A DNA stretch of 64,000 nucleotides from Mesorhizobium sp. M4B.F.Ca.ET.058.02.1.1 (GTDB lineage: Bacteria > Pseudomonadota > Alphaproteobacteria > Rhizobiales > Rhizobiaceae). Position numbers and translations under genes: made by a program. Below are positions 45,519-54,670 of the stretch, piece after piece (position 1 is the first letter of the stretch; each line of letters begins with the position of its first letter). The stretch spans positions 4,774,001-4,838,000 of the forward strand of contig NZ_CP034450.1 in the NCBI RefSeq assembly GCF_003952505.1, written 5' to 3'. The notes beneath the pieces were generated by a model that made no database searches, was not told where the DNA came from, and worked only from the letters and a program-made list of their open reading frames with translations.

Positions 45519-46667
45519 ATGGCAGCGTTAGACCTTCACATCGACGACATCGGCAAGCGGTTTGGCGCGATTGATGTCCTGCGCGGCATCTGTCTAAGGG
45601 TTGCTGCGGGGGAGTTTGTGACACTGCTGGGGCCGTCCGGGTGTGGTAAATCAACGCTTCTTCGGATCATCGCGGGGCTGGAGCGTGCCGACCAGGGCCA
45701 TGTGCGTGCAGGCGGCAGGGGGCTGGACGCGGTGGCGCCGAAGGACCGCGACCTAGCCTTCGTGTTCCAGAGCTACGCCCTTTATCCGCATCTGAGCGTG
45801 CACGACAACATTGCTGCCCCGCTGGTCATGCGTGAGCTAAGCAGCTTGGAACGGCTTCCTGTGATTGGCGCGCTGCTGCCCGGAGCCATCCAACGCAAAC
45901 GCTCGATCCAGGAGCGGGTCCGGCAGACATCAGGGCTTCTCAAGCTCGACGCGCTGCTCGAGCGTCGACCGTCGGCGCTGTCGGGCGGGCAGCGCCAGCG
46001 CGTGGCTTTGGGACGCGCCATGGTGCGCAAGCCGAAGATCTTCCTGATGGACGAACCCTTGGCAAACCTGGACGCAGCGCTGCGCATCCATACGCGTGGC
46101 GAGATCGCACGGCTTCACAAGGAAATGGAAACGACGACTATCTTCGTTACCCATGACCAGGCCGAGGCGGCAGCGCTTTCAGACCGCGTCGCAGTCATCT
46201 TTGGCGGCGAACTCCGTCAGGTCGCAGCCCCTGCCGATCTCTATCGCGAACCCGTCGATCTAGACGTAGCGCGCTTCCTGGCGCAGCCATTCCTGAACGA
46301 GCTGGCAGTGGCCGCACCTATAGGCGGCGCGCTCATGATCGGCGGCAGCAGGATCATCATTCGCGATGCGCTCGGATCCGGGCTGGCCGGAACGCTGGCC
46401 TTCCGCCCCGAGCATGCGACCCTGGCTGAGAAGGATCATCCAGGAGCCCTGCCGGTTCGCGTCACGCGCATTGAGCACGCAGGGATCGACGCTCACGTCT
46501 TTGTCGATGCCGAGGCCGGCGCTCAGTTCGTCGCCCGCATTTCCGCCGAGCGCGCGCGATCACTGCGTGACGGCGACAATCTGGGACTGACCATCGACGC
46601 TGAACAGGCATGGTTCTTTCCTTCCAACGGCTCGCGCCAGCGTGGCGATCACAGCGGGGCAGCCTGA
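45519..46667 (+). CDS. Sugar ABC transporter ATPase, MalK/UgpC type
   Basis: A 382-residue ATPase energising carbohydrate import. Walker A LLGPSGCGKSTLL (~37-49), Q-loop FVFQSYALYPHLSV, signature LSGGQRQRVALGRAM, Walker B IFLMDEPLANLDAALR and the switch histidine in FVTHDQAEA. The C-terminal ~120 residues form the TOBE/regulatory domain (RPEHATLAEKD). An insertion of ~20 residues (SLERLPVIGALLPGAIQRKR) sits between the Q-loop and the signature, longer than in typical UgpC. It is the only ATPase in the window, so it may also serve the permeases at 39.7-41.6 kb. Stop and next start are 1 bp apart. Confidence 0.9.
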   Translation: MAALDLHIDDIGKRFGAIDVLRGICLRVAAGEFVTLLGPSGCGKSTLLRIIAGLERADQGHVRAGGRGLDAVAPKDRDLAFVFQSYALYPHLSVHDNIAAPLVMRELSSLERLPVIGALLPGAIQRKRSIQERVRQTSGLLKLDALLERRPSALSGGQRQRVALGRAMVRKPKIFLMDEPLANLDAALRIHTRGEIARLHKEMETTTIFVTHDQAEAAALSDRVAVIFGGELRQVAAPADLYREPVDLDVARFLAQPFLNELAVAAPIGGALMIGGSRIIIRDALGSGLAGTLAFRPEHATLAEKDHPGALPVRVTRIEHAGIDAHVFVDAEAGAQFVARISAERARSLRDGDNLGLTIDAEQAWFFPSNGSRQRGDHSGAA

Positions 46668-46668
46668 C

Positions 46669-47619
46669 ATGGCCTTAGCCAACGACATTCCGCTCAGTTC
46701 CTTAGCTCCGAACACTGCAGGCAGCTACCGGCCGGCTCGGGCCCAGGCGCAAGCTGGCATAATTCTGTCCGTGCCGGCGACGCTGTTGCTTGTTGCCCTT
46801 GTAATCGGACCCGCCATTCTTGTCTTCTTTCTGTCCTTCACGAATGCGTCGCTCGGCTTGGCCGGAATCCAATTCATCGGGGTTGCTAATTATACGCGCA
46901 TGTTGACCGACCCTGGCTTTGCTCAGAGTCTGCGCAACACCGCGCTCTATGTGGCTGTGGTCGTGCCGACGGCAATCGGGTGGGGGCTGCTCGTCGCCGT
47001 TTTGATCGCTAGATCACGGTTCGCAGTTCTCTATCGAACCGCTTACTTTCTGCCCGTGGCTGCAAGCTTGGTTGCTCTCGCGACCGCGTGGGAAGCAATC
47101 CTGCATCCAAGTCTGGGTTTTGCCAACACGCTGCTGCAGCTCCTGGGCGCATCGCCCGTCAGGTTCCTGTCCGACCCGGCGACGGCCATATATGCGCTCG
47201 CGGCGATCGGCGTCTGGCAGTTGGTTGGCTTCAACATGATCCTTTTCCTGGCTGGCCTTTCGACCATTCCAGAGGAGCTCTACGAAGCTGCGACTATCGA
47301 CGGGGCGGACAGGGGACTGAAGCGCTTCCTTCTGGTCACCTGGCCGATGCTGGCGCCAGTTACGGTGTTCGTCACCGTGATGACAATTATCCGCGCCTTT
47401 TCGGTTTTCGAAACGGTCGCGGTCCTCACACAGGGAGGGCCGATGAAATCTACCTCCGTCGTTCTTTACACTTTTTATGAAGAAGGTTTCCGCTTCTTCC
47501 GCGTCGGATATGCTTCTGCGATCTCCGTTTCCTTTTTTGTCTTCGTGACTTTCCTGTCGCTCGTCCAGATGCGCGTCTCCGAGCGTCGGGCGCGCTGGAA
47601 AGCAAATGGAGGCCAGTGA
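46669..47619 (+). CDS. Sugar ABC transporter permease, MalF/UgpA type (system 2)
   Basis: A 316-residue permease from ATG 46669, just after the ATPase stop. Six or so transmembrane segments start with IILSVPATLLLVALVIGPAI. The EAA loop is EAATIDGADRGLKRFLLVTW. Members of this subgroup import glycerol phosphates, maltose and similar compounds. The stop TGA overlaps the ATG of the partner permease (TGATG), so they are translationally coupled. Confidence 0.9.
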   Translation: MALANDIPLSSLAPNTAGSYRPARAQAQAGIILSVPATLLLVALVIGPAILVFFLSFTNASLGLAGIQFIGVANYTRMLTDPGFAQSLRNTALYVAVVVPTAIGWGLLVAVLIARSRFAVLYRTAYFLPVAASLVALATAWEAILHPSLGFANTLLQLLGASPVRFLSDPATAIYALAAIGVWQLVGFNMILFLAGLSTIPEELYEAATIDGADRGLKRFLLVTWPMLAPVTVFVTVMTIIRAFSVFETVAVLTQGGPMKSTSVVLYTFYEEGFRFFRVGYASAISVSFFVFVTFLSLVQMRVSERRARWKANGGQ

Positions 47620-48452
47620 TGATCCTGGGGCAATCTTCCTCTTCCCGCATTGTCTCGCATGCTGTGCTTGTCACCGGCGCGATCATCATGGTCTTTCCGT
47701 TTCTGTGGATGATCCTTGCCTCGCTGACGCCACAGAGCGAGATCTTTGACGGCAGCCTGCTTCCAACGCCGACCCTTCACGGCGCAATCGACAATTACGG
47801 CACTGCGCTCTCGGCAATTCCGCTGCTTCGGTTCATGGCAAATGGCTTTGTCGTGTGTCTGGCAATTCTTGTGTTGCAGATCGCGATCGCCATCCCATGC
47901 GGCTATGCGCTGGCCAAGCTGTCCTTCCCGGGCCGCCCTATTCTGCTTGTCGGCGTCCTGCTCGGCCTTCTGGTGCCGGTGCAGATACCAACCATCCCGA
48001 TCTACATAGCCCTCGCAAAATCCGGACTGCTCGACAGCTATGCCGCTCTGGTTCTGCCCTGGATCATTTCGGTGTTTGCCATCTTCCTGTTCCGGCAGTT
48101 CTTCGTGACCTTTCCCGATGAGGTGCTCGACGCGGCGCGGCTCGACGGTTTCAGCGAGCTATCGATCGCCTGGCGGATCATGCTGCCAGCAGCTTGGCCG
48201 GCCGTCGTCTCCTTCTCGATCTTCTCTATCGTGGCCCATTGGAACGATCTTTATTGGCCAATGGTGGTGATAACCAATCCCGACATGATGACGGCTTCGC
48301 TCGGCATTGCCTATTTCCGGCAGGCCGGCGAGGGCGCCGGAAATGTCGGTGCGCTGATGGCGGGGGGCGTTCTCGTAACTGCTCCCTTGGTCTCTTTTTT
48401 CCTTCTCATGCAGAAACACTTCATCCGAGGTCTGGTGCTCGGCCGACACTAG
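47619..48452 (+). CDS. Sugar ABC transporter permease, MalG/UgpE type (system 2)
   Basis: A 277-residue permease from ATG 47619 (GTG 47616 is also in frame). Six predicted transmembrane helices; the EAA loop is DAARLDGFSELSIAWRIMLP. Complete, partner of the preceding permease. The binding-protein gene follows after ~43 bp. Confidence 0.9.
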   Translation: MILGQSSSSRIVSHAVLVTGAIIMVFPFLWMILASLTPQSEIFDGSLLPTPTLHGAIDNYGTALSAIPLLRFMANGFVVCLAILVLQIAIAIPCGYALAKLSFPGRPILLVGVLLGLLVPVQIPTIPIYIALAKSGLLDSYAALVLPWIISVFAIFLFRQFFVTFPDEVLDAARLDGFSELSIAWRIMLPAAWPAVVSFSIFSIVAHWNDLYWPMVVITNPDMMTASLGIAYFRQAGEGAGNVGALMAGGVLVTAPLVSFFLLMQKHFIRGLVLGRH

Positions 48453-48495
48453 CTCCGTCTCTAAAAACCCCCATCTCAAAACTCAGGAGAGCAAT

Positions 48496-49746
48496 GTGAA
48501 AACAGTTGCAATGATCCTTGCTGCCGGTGTCGCAGCGGCAGCCATGCCAGCGCAAGCCGAGACGAAACTCAATGTCTATTACGCCTGGCCCGAACACGAA
48601 GTGATCCACAAGCCGATTGCAGACCGCTTCATGGCGGACCACCCGGAAATCAAGATCAGCTTCCGCGCTGCTGCGCCGAGTTATGACGAAGCTGTCCAGA
48701 CGTTGATTCGTCAGAGCATGGCAGGCGAGTTGCCGGACGTTCACTATGTCGGCTTTAACGTGCTCCGTCCGCTCGTCACGCGCGGGCTCGTAAAGCCCAT
48801 CGACGATCTCGTTGCCGCCGATCACCTGGCCGATAAGGGCTACACGGAACAAATCCTGTCTCTGGCAAGAATTGAGGGCCATCTGTACGGACTTCCCTTC
48901 GCCATGTCGACGCCGGTCGTTTATTACAATGCCGATCTCGTGAAGCAGGCGGGCGGCGACCCCGACAAGGTTCCGACCGATTGGGACAGCTTCGTCGCAC
49001 TGGCCGGCAAGGTCGGTGCGCTCGGCAATGGAACGTCCGGCATGTATTACCAGCTCGGCTCGGACGACTGGGCCACGCAGAACCTGGTACGCAACTTCGG
49101 CGGCCAGATGATGAACGACAAGGAGAGCGACATCGCTTTTGACGGTCCTGCAGGCCAGGCTGCCGTCAAGCTGTTCAAGCGGTTCCACACCGACGGCGCT
49201 CAGCCGGCGATCGACTCCCATGCCGCCCGGCAGCTCTTCACCTCTGGCAAGCTCGGCTTCTTCTTCGCCTCTGCCGGCAGTGTGAGCGGTTTCGAAGGTG
49301 AAATTGGAGATCGGTTCAAGCTCCGCACAGCCAAGCAGCCGCTCGGCGCTGAAGATGCGACGATGCCGACGGGCGGCATGGTTGCGATAATCCTTACCGA
49401 CGATCCCGCCAAGCGCGCCGCCGCCTGGGACTACGTCAAGTTCACCACAAGTCCTGAAGGCCAGAGCATTGTCGTGCCGAATACTGGTTATATGCCGACC
49501 AACACGCTTGCCCTCGACAAGGATCATCTCGCCGGCTTCTACGATAAGCACCCGAACTGGTACACCAGCGTGCTTCAGACGCCCCGCGCCCGCCCGTGGT
49601 TCTCCTGGCCTGGTGATAACGGCGTGCAGATCGGGGAGGTCCTCCGCGACGAGATGACGGCTATTGCGCTTGGATCCAAGGAACCGGAAGCCGCTCTCGC
49701 AGACATGGTGTCCGAGGTTCGCGCACTCCTGCCGAAAACGAACTGA
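48496..49746 (+). CDS. Extracellular binding protein of ABC system 2
   Basis: A 416-residue family-1 solute-binding protein with GTG start (AGGAGA 8 bp before) and signal peptide MKTVAMILAAGVAAAAMPAQA. Features include LNVYYAWPEHEVIHKPIADR, LPDVHYVGFNVLRPLVTRGL and TPVVYYNADLVKQAGGDPDK, with a UgpB-like C-terminal W-F-W region (RARPWFSWPGD). The resemblance to glycerol-3-phosphate and glycerophosphodiester-binding UgpB, and the phosphodiesterase genes next to it, suggest a phosphorylated polyol or phosphodiester ligand. Confidence 0.87.
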   Translation: MKTVAMILAAGVAAAAMPAQAETKLNVYYAWPEHEVIHKPIADRFMADHPEIKISFRAAAPSYDEAVQTLIRQSMAGELPDVHYVGFNVLRPLVTRGLVKPIDDLVAADHLADKGYTEQILSLARIEGHLYGLPFAMSTPVVYYNADLVKQAGGDPDKVPTDWDSFVALAGKVGALGNGTSGMYYQLGSDDWATQNLVRNFGGQMMNDKESDIAFDGPAGQAAVKLFKRFHTDGAQPAIDSHAARQLFTSGKLGFFFASAGSVSGFEGEIGDRFKLRTAKQPLGAEDATMPTGGMVAIILTDDPAKRAAAWDYVKFTTSPEGQSIVVPNTGYMPTNTLALDKDHLAGFYDKHPNWYTSVLQTPRARPWFSWPGDNGVQIGEVLRDEMTAIALGSKEPEAALADMVSEVRALLPKTN

Positions 49747-49807
49747 TCGCCTCGTCCGAGACGCTGCACGCTCCTGTGCGGCATCCCTCCCTTTTTCGGG
49801 ATTATCC

Positions 49808-50617
49808 ATGAAACTCATTCATCTGACCGACCCCCATCTTGTGCCGTTAGGCGCCATGCTCTTCGGCTTCGATCCTGCCCAACGGCTTCGCAAGACCATT
49901 GAGCGCATCAACCGCGATCACGCCGACGCCGAGCTTTGCGTCGTGACTGGCGATCTCACTGACAAGGGAGATTTCGCTTCCTATGTCCTACTTCGCGAGG
50001 TGCTGCAGGAACTGCGCGTGCCCGCCCGCCTTCTGCTCGGCAATCACGACAGCCGCGAGAATTTTGTTCGGGCGTTTCCTGGAGAGCCGCGCGATGAGAA
50101 CGGCTTTATCCAGTCGGTTCACGACGGATCTGCCGGGCGCCTCATTTTTCTCGACACATTGGTGGAAGGTTTCGGTCATGGCTCCTTGGACGATGGTCGG
50201 CTCGAGTGGCTGCTGGCCCGGGTGGCCGAGGCGTCGGATGTGCGGGCCTACCTCTTCGTCCATCATCCGCTGCAGCCGATCGGCCTGCCGCATTTCGAAC
50301 CCTGGAGCACCGAGAATTGGCGCCCGATCATGCAGGCGATTGTCAGCGCCGGCAATGTGCGGCACATTTTCCACGGCCATGTGCATGTCGATGTTGGCGG
50401 CACCTGGAGCGGCATCCCTTTCAGTGCAAACCGCGGCGTGGCGCATCAGATCATTCCACATTTCACGCGGAGAGACGCGGACTTCGTCGAGGATGCGTCC
50501 GCTTTTGACATCGCGATAATCGACGTTGATGGGGTCCTGGTGCATCGCTTCGAAGTTAGCGACCGACATGTGGTCGAGGTCTCCGCAGAAGGTTGGGTTC
50601 CCGAGGGCATGCAATGA
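49808..50617 (+). CDS. GpdQ-like cyclic/glycerophosphodiesterase (pair 1)
   Basis: A 269-residue class III metallophosphoesterase. Dinuclear metal ligands are visible in LTDPHL (D8, H10), VVTGDLTDKGD, LLGNHDSRENF, FVHHPLQPIG and FHGHVHVDVGG. The order and spacing match GpdQ/Rv0805-type enzymes that hydrolyse glycerophosphodiesters and other phosphodiesters. ATG 49808 gives the conserved KLIHLTDPH start; the frame is open further upstream but that part is not conserved. No signal peptide, so it acts on imported substrate. Its stop overlaps the start of the HAD gene (ATGA). Confidence 0.85.
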   Translation: MKLIHLTDPHLVPLGAMLFGFDPAQRLRKTIERINRDHADAELCVVTGDLTDKGDFASYVLLREVLQELRVPARLLLGNHDSRENFVRAFPGEPRDENGFIQSVHDGSAGRLIFLDTLVEGFGHGSLDDGRLEWLLARVAEASDVRAYLFVHHPLQPIGLPHFEPWSTENWRPIMQAIVSAGNVRHIFHGHVHVDVGGTWSGIPFSANRGVAHQIIPHFTRRDADFVEDASAFDIAIIDVDGVLVHRFEVSDRHVVEVSAEGWVPEGMQ

Positions 50618-51345
50618 ATCAACAGGCCTCTTATGAACTGGTCATCTTCGATTGCGACGGCGTTCTGATCGATAGCGAGACGCTGGCAAGTCGAATCGAT
50701 GCCGAAGAACTTACCCGCATTGGCTATCCCATGTCGTATTCTGATGTGATTCTGCGGTTTACCGGCCTTTCCTCAGCCACCATGCGGAAAATGATCGAAG
50801 AAGACTGGGGCCGCCCTCTACCCAGCGACTTCGACGTCATCGTGCAATCCCGGATAAAGGAAAGCTACCAGACGGAACTGCAAGCGATCAGCGGCATTGA
50901 CCAACTCCTGCATCAGTTGCGATTGCCGCGCTGCGTCGCATCGAGCAGCGCCCCCGACAAGCTGCGGCTTGGTCTTGAACTGACGGAACTTTGGGCATAC
51001 TTCCATCCCCACGTGTTCAGCTCCGCCATGGTAAAGGCCGGTAAGCCTGCACCGGACCTCTTCCTGTTCGCTGCCGCCCAGATGGGCACTAAGGCAGCGC
51101 GCTGCGTCGTTGTCGAGGACAGCATTGCAGGCGTTCGAGCCGGTGTGGCCGCGGGGATGATGGTGATCGGTTTCACCGCGGGCGGCCACTGCCACGACGA
51201 CCACGGTCAACGATTGCTGTCAGCCGGCGCTGCGGTGGTCGCGCGATCAGCCGAAGAACTTAGCGTCCTGCTGATGACGAGCGAAGTCCAGCCCAATACA
51301 AAATGGCAGGAGGCGGACCCGGTGGCAGCAGGTGCCGTAAGGTGA
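50614..51345 (+). CDS. HAD-superfamily phosphatase (pair 1)
   Basis: A 243-residue HAD hydrolase of the beta-phosphoglucomutase/phosphatase subfamily. Motif I FDCDGVLIDSE (nucleophile D13, acid D15), motif II Ser in CVASSSAPDK, motif III Lys in VKAGKPAPDLFL, motif IV VVVEDSIAGVRAG. It would dephosphorylate the monoester released by the phosphodiesterase, with which it is translationally coupled. A paralogue occupies the same position in pair 2. Confidence 0.85.
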   Translation: MNQQASYELVIFDCDGVLIDSETLASRIDAEELTRIGYPMSYSDVILRFTGLSSATMRKMIEEDWGRPLPSDFDVIVQSRIKESYQTELQAISGIDQLLHQLRLPRCVASSSAPDKLRLGLELTELWAYFHPHVFSSAMVKAGKPAPDLFLFAAAQMGTKAARCVVVEDSIAGVRAGVAAGMMVIGFTAGGHCHDDHGQRLLSAGAAVVARSAEELSVLLMTSEVQPNTKWQEADPVAAGAVR

Positions 51346-51922
51346 ACTGCAGCAGCTTCCCATCCACTCAACCCCACAAAAATGTCTTCCTATACCGACT
51401 GTCCCGGCGATTCCGTCCACTTGACATAAATCCGAACAAAGCTCCCTTGCATTCGATATCGGCGAAGTCTGACAGGCGGATGCGGCATGGGGCGGGCGCG
51501 CGCAAGCGACACTCAACGGTGTTCGACCGAGCTGCTCACAAATTACAATTGAGGGTCAAGAAGGAGCATTCGTGTCTGCGTGGGGGAACTCACCGGAGCT
51601 CGAAGCACAGGCCCGTGGCACCGTTTCGATGATGGACGAGTTACTTCATGATCAACCGAAAGCGATAGCGACCGAGGTCCCTTATGCGGCCCGAGCATTT
51701 ACAACTCGCGACATTTATTGGCCGTTCGTCGGTCAACTGTTTGCTTGGAATCGAACACCTCGATCCGGGCGGCAGAGAGGGTCGACCCCTCACTGCTCAC
51801 GGTTCGCTGTCAGACGCCTGGAATAGATGGTCACCACAACGACGGCAATCAAGTGGCCTGACGCAGCAGCGGTCTCTTGTCCCACTTCCTCCCAGGGTCG
51901 GGCCCAATCTGAGTGTGGAGCA
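51346..51922. other. ~580 bp between the two phosphodiesterase-phosphatase pairs
   Basis: No intact gene. A short frame near 51684 reads MRPEHLQLATFIGRSSVNCL then LGIEHLDPGGREG, which resembles the regulatory tail of a MalK-type ATPase (RPEH motif) and may be a scrap of a duplicated ABC ATPase. The rest shows nothing I can interpret. Confidence 0.35.
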
Positions 51923-52705
51923 ATGCAGAAAATCATTCATATCACGGATCCTCATTTTGTTGCCCCTGGCAAGACGCTTTACGGCATCGATCCGGCGCAG
52001 AGATTGCGCGACACCTTGGACCATGTCTCGCGCGTACACGCAGATGCCAAGCTCATCCTTATTACCGGCGATCTTGCTGATACAGGCGATCCAGCCGCTT
52101 ACGCACTCTTGCGCGAGATCTTGTCGGAGGTCCGGCTCCCGGTCCATTTGACGATCGGCAACCACGATGACCGCGGCGCATTTCGAGGCGTATTCGGCGG
52201 GGAAGGATTCGTTCAGGCGGCTGTCGACTTGCACGACTGGCTCGTCGTCTTGCTCGACACAAAGGACGACATCAGCCATTTCGGTTGTCTTGACGGTGGC
52301 CGGTTTGAATGGCTGCAGGACCAGCTTTTCCGTGCCGCCGGCCGACCAGTCGTGGTTGCTATGCACCATACGCCGGCGGATTTGCATGTGCCTTGTTTTA
52401 AGACGAGCGATATGAAGGAGTCCGATCGGCTCCTTTCCATCCTTCGGAAAAACGCATCGGTCCGCCACATGCTCTTTGGTCACCGGCATGTTGCTGCAGC
52501 AGGCAGTTTGTCGGGCATATCGTTTACTGCCAGCCGTGGCACGGCGCAGCATATCGTTCTGGACTGGGAACAATATGGCAAGCCCATATTTGTGGCGGCT
52601 GCGCCATCATACGATGTCGTCATGTTGGACGGATCGGATGTCGTTGTCCATCGTCACGAGGGACTTGATCAGCTGCCTGTCATTCGTCCCGGTGATCCGA
52701 AATGA
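51923..52705 (+). CDS. GpdQ-like phosphodiesterase (pair 2)
   Basis: A 260-residue metallophosphoesterase from ATG 51923. Metal-binding motifs: ITDPHF (D8, H10), LITGDLADTGD, TIGNHDDRGAF, AMHHTPADLH and FGHRHVAAAG. It shares the GIDPAQRLRDTLDHVSR-type N-terminus with the pair-1 enzyme (GFDPAQRLRKTIERINR), so the two are paralogues at clearly less than full identity. Cytoplasmic. Stop overlaps the start of the next HAD gene (ATGA), repeating the pair-1 arrangement. Confidence 0.83.
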   Translation: MQKIIHITDPHFVAPGKTLYGIDPAQRLRDTLDHVSRVHADAKLILITGDLADTGDPAAYALLREILSEVRLPVHLTIGNHDDRGAFRGVFGGEGFVQAAVDLHDWLVVLLDTKDDISHFGCLDGGRFEWLQDQLFRAAGRPVVVAMHHTPADLHVPCFKTSDMKESDRLLSILRKNASVRHMLFGHRHVAAAGSLSGISFTASRGTAQHIVLDWEQYGKPIFVAAAPSYDVVMLDGSDVVVHRHEGLDQLPVIRPGDPK

Positions 52706-53397
52706 TGGCTTCACCATCGATCAAAACGTCCGATCGGTCGCGGCCTCGACTGATCATCTTCGATTTTGACGGCACCCTTGCGGAGACGGAAATCGTAGCA
52801 TCGGAGGTGATTTCGGCAAAACTTGCCGCGGAAGGTTTCCAGGTGCATCCAGATGAAATAACGGCAACGCTCTCCGGTGTTGAGCGAGACGATCAACAAC
52901 GGCATCTGGAAAGACTTGTCGGTGTAAGCCTGCCGAAGAACTTCATGGAAACGGCCGCGGCTGAGATCCAGCTGGCCGCCTCTGGGATCCTGTCGGCGAC
53001 ACCTGGCGCGGTTGAACTGCTCCAGTGGCTTTCCATTCCCTTTTGTGTCGCATCGAACACATCTCGTTTCGAACTCATCCACCGCATGAGAGCCGCCAAT
53101 CTCTTGGGGCTTGTTGGCTCACGGTTCTTCTCCTCCGATGACATCGGTGTCCGGAAGCCTGACCCTTCTGTGCTGCTATTGGCGGCGGAAATCATGGGCG
53201 TGTCTGCCAGAGAGTGCCTTGTCATTGAGGACAGCGTCATCGGTCTTAGTGCCGCGCGAAATGCAAATATGCGCTACTGCGCATTCGGGGGCGCCCGCCA
53301 CCATACGAGTCGACTGAGGAATGACCTCCGGACCTTTGAGCCGGAGGCATTGTTGCTGAACTTGGCGGAACTTAAAGGTTTGCTTTGCCCAATGTAG
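52702..53397 (+). CDS. HAD-superfamily phosphatase (pair 2)
   Basis: A 231-residue HAD hydrolase. Motif I IIFDFDGTLAETE, motif II CVASNTSRFE, motif III VRKPDPSVLLLA and motif IV LVIEDSVIGLSAARNA. Same family and gene order as in pair 1. It probably removes phosphate from a product of the adjacent phosphodiesterase. Last gene of the catabolic region before the IS66-split regulator. Confidence 0.83.
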   Translation: MMASPSIKTSDRSRPRLIIFDFDGTLAETEIVASEVISAKLAAEGFQVHPDEITATLSGVERDDQQRHLERLVGVSLPKNFMETAAAEIQLAASGILSATPGAVELLQWLSIPFCVASNTSRFELIHRMRAANLLGLVGSRFFSSDDIGVRKPDPSVLLLAAEIMGVSARECLVIEDSVIGLSAARNANMRYCAFGGARHHTSRLRNDLRTFEPEALLLNLAELKGLLCPM

Positions 53398-53529
53398 AAA
53401 GAGGGCAGCGGCGTGGACGGTCCGCCCGCGCCTGCATCCGGAACACCATACCCCGGCGGCAGTGCAATGGCGGACAGGTCATCAAGCTTGGTGCGGGATG
53501 CGGTATGCGGTCTGGTCGCCAGCGGGCCT

Positions 53530-53731
53530 AGCTCACAATCCAGAATCGCGCATTTTGTTGCCTAAAACCCCGAGCTTCTTGGGGACTTATCTATCTCCAA
53601 ACTCGTAAGTCAAACAAACAGCGGAGAAGCGTCGGTTTTGCGTTTTTGCCGTACTCTTGGCCTCTCTGGGTTTCGCGAGTTCAGGGTGGCGTTACCGGGG
53701 AGATTGAGCGCGATAAAGCCCGGCGACTGAC
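53530..53731 (+). pseudogene. RpiR-family regulator (copy 3), N-terminal part, split by IS66
   Basis: Plus-strand frame: IAHFVA, stop, then NPELLGDLSISKLVSQTNSG and EASVLRFCRTLGLSGFREFR, the helix-turn-helix of an RpiR regulator with an in-frame TAA early on. A further frame change follows FRVAL. After GEIERDKARRLTQ the IS66 element begins (53732). The C-terminal SIS domain resumes beyond the element at 56217. Confidence 0.7.
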
Positions 53732-53807
53732 GTAAGCGCTGTTCCGGTGGCACCTTTCGCGCGTTGACGTGAGGGACGATGTTCGGAGCCTTTGAGGGCT
53801 TCGACAC

Positions 53808-54248
53808 ATGACGATTTCAGAGCTTACGCTTACATCCAGCGATCACGAGCCCGCGCGCCGGTTCGAGGTGTTCACGGGCTCCGGTCGGCGGCGCGAATGG
53901 CTGCCGGAGGAGAAGGTGCGGATCGTGGCGGAAAGCTACGAAGCCGGCGCGACCGTGAGTGCGGTGGCGCGGCGATACGCTTTGTCCCCGCAGCAGCTGT
54001 TCGCCTGGCGTCGGGCCGCTCGTCAGCCGTTGGCGGAAGCGCCGGCAGCACCGGAATCGTTGTTTGTTCCGGCGGTGATTGCAGCGTCGAGGCCTGAACC
54101 GGCGGCAAGGCGGCGGCGGAAGCAGAAAGCCGCCCGAGACGCCGGTGTGATCGAGCTGGAGATCGACGGCATCACCATGCGCGTTGGCCGGGGTGCGGAT
54201 GCGAAGACCGTGACCGCAGTGATCCGCGCGCTGAAGGCGACGTCGTGA
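53808..54248 (+). CDS. tnpA: IS66 TnpA (Orf1)
   Basis: A 146-residue accessory protein with a helix-turn-helix (GRRREWLPEEKVRIVAESYE, then AVARRYALSPQQLFAWRR). The C-terminal strand VIELEIDGITMRVGRGAD is conserved in IS66 TnpA. Needed for transposition; probably binds DNA. Its stop overlaps the tnpB start by 4 bp. Confidence 0.88.
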   Translation: MTISELTLTSSDHEPARRFEVFTGSGRRREWLPEEKVRIVAESYEAGATVSAVARRYALSPQQLFAWRRAARQPLAEAPAAPESLFVPAVIAASRPEPAARRRRKQKAARDAGVIELEIDGITMRVGRGADAKTVTAVIRALKATS

Positions 54249-54601
54249 TCGGGCCGACGGGCGCGGTCAAGGTCATGGTGGCGACGAAGCCGGTCGACTT
54301 CCGCAAGGGTGCGGAGGGGCTGGCTGCGCTGGTGCGCGAGACGATGGGCGCCGATCCGTTCAGCGGGGCCGTCTACGTCTTCCGGGCGAAGCGGACGGAC
54401 CGGATCAAGCTGATCTTCTGGGATGGCACAGGCGTGTGCCTTTACGCCAAACGCCTGGAAGATGGGGAGTTCCGCTGGCCGAAAGTGCAGGACGGCGTGA
54501 TGCGGCTGACGGCCGCGCAGCTGTCGGCGCTGCTCGAAGGTCTCGACTGGCGGCGGGTCCATGAAGCCCGCCGGACGCGTGTTCCGGTTCAGGCGAGCTG
54601 A
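54245..54601 (+). CDS. tnpB: IS66 TnpB (Orf2)
   Basis: A 118-residue protein with the family signature KPVDFRKGAEGLAALV, VYVFRAKRTDRIKLIFWDGT and GVCLYAKRLEDGEFRWP. Start GTG 54245 overlaps the tnpA stop, so the two are translationally coupled. Essential accessory factor of IS66 transposition, mechanism unknown. Intact. Confidence 0.9.
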   Translation: MIGPTGAVKVMVATKPVDFRKGAEGLAALVRETMGADPFSGAVYVFRAKRTDRIKLIFWDGTGVCLYAKRLEDGEFRWPKVQDGVMRLTAAQLSALLEGLDWRRVHEARRTRVPVQAS

Positions 54602-54670
54602 GCCGCGACCAAGTGAATCAGCCTGGATTGCGCTGTCGCGGGCTGTCGGCGAATATGGTCTGATCCGCTC

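Noticed and set aside
48421..49818. 465-codon minus-strand frame opposite the binding-protein gene
   Set aside because: Opposite strand of a clear periplasmic binding protein with signal peptide and operon context; translation lacks any motif.
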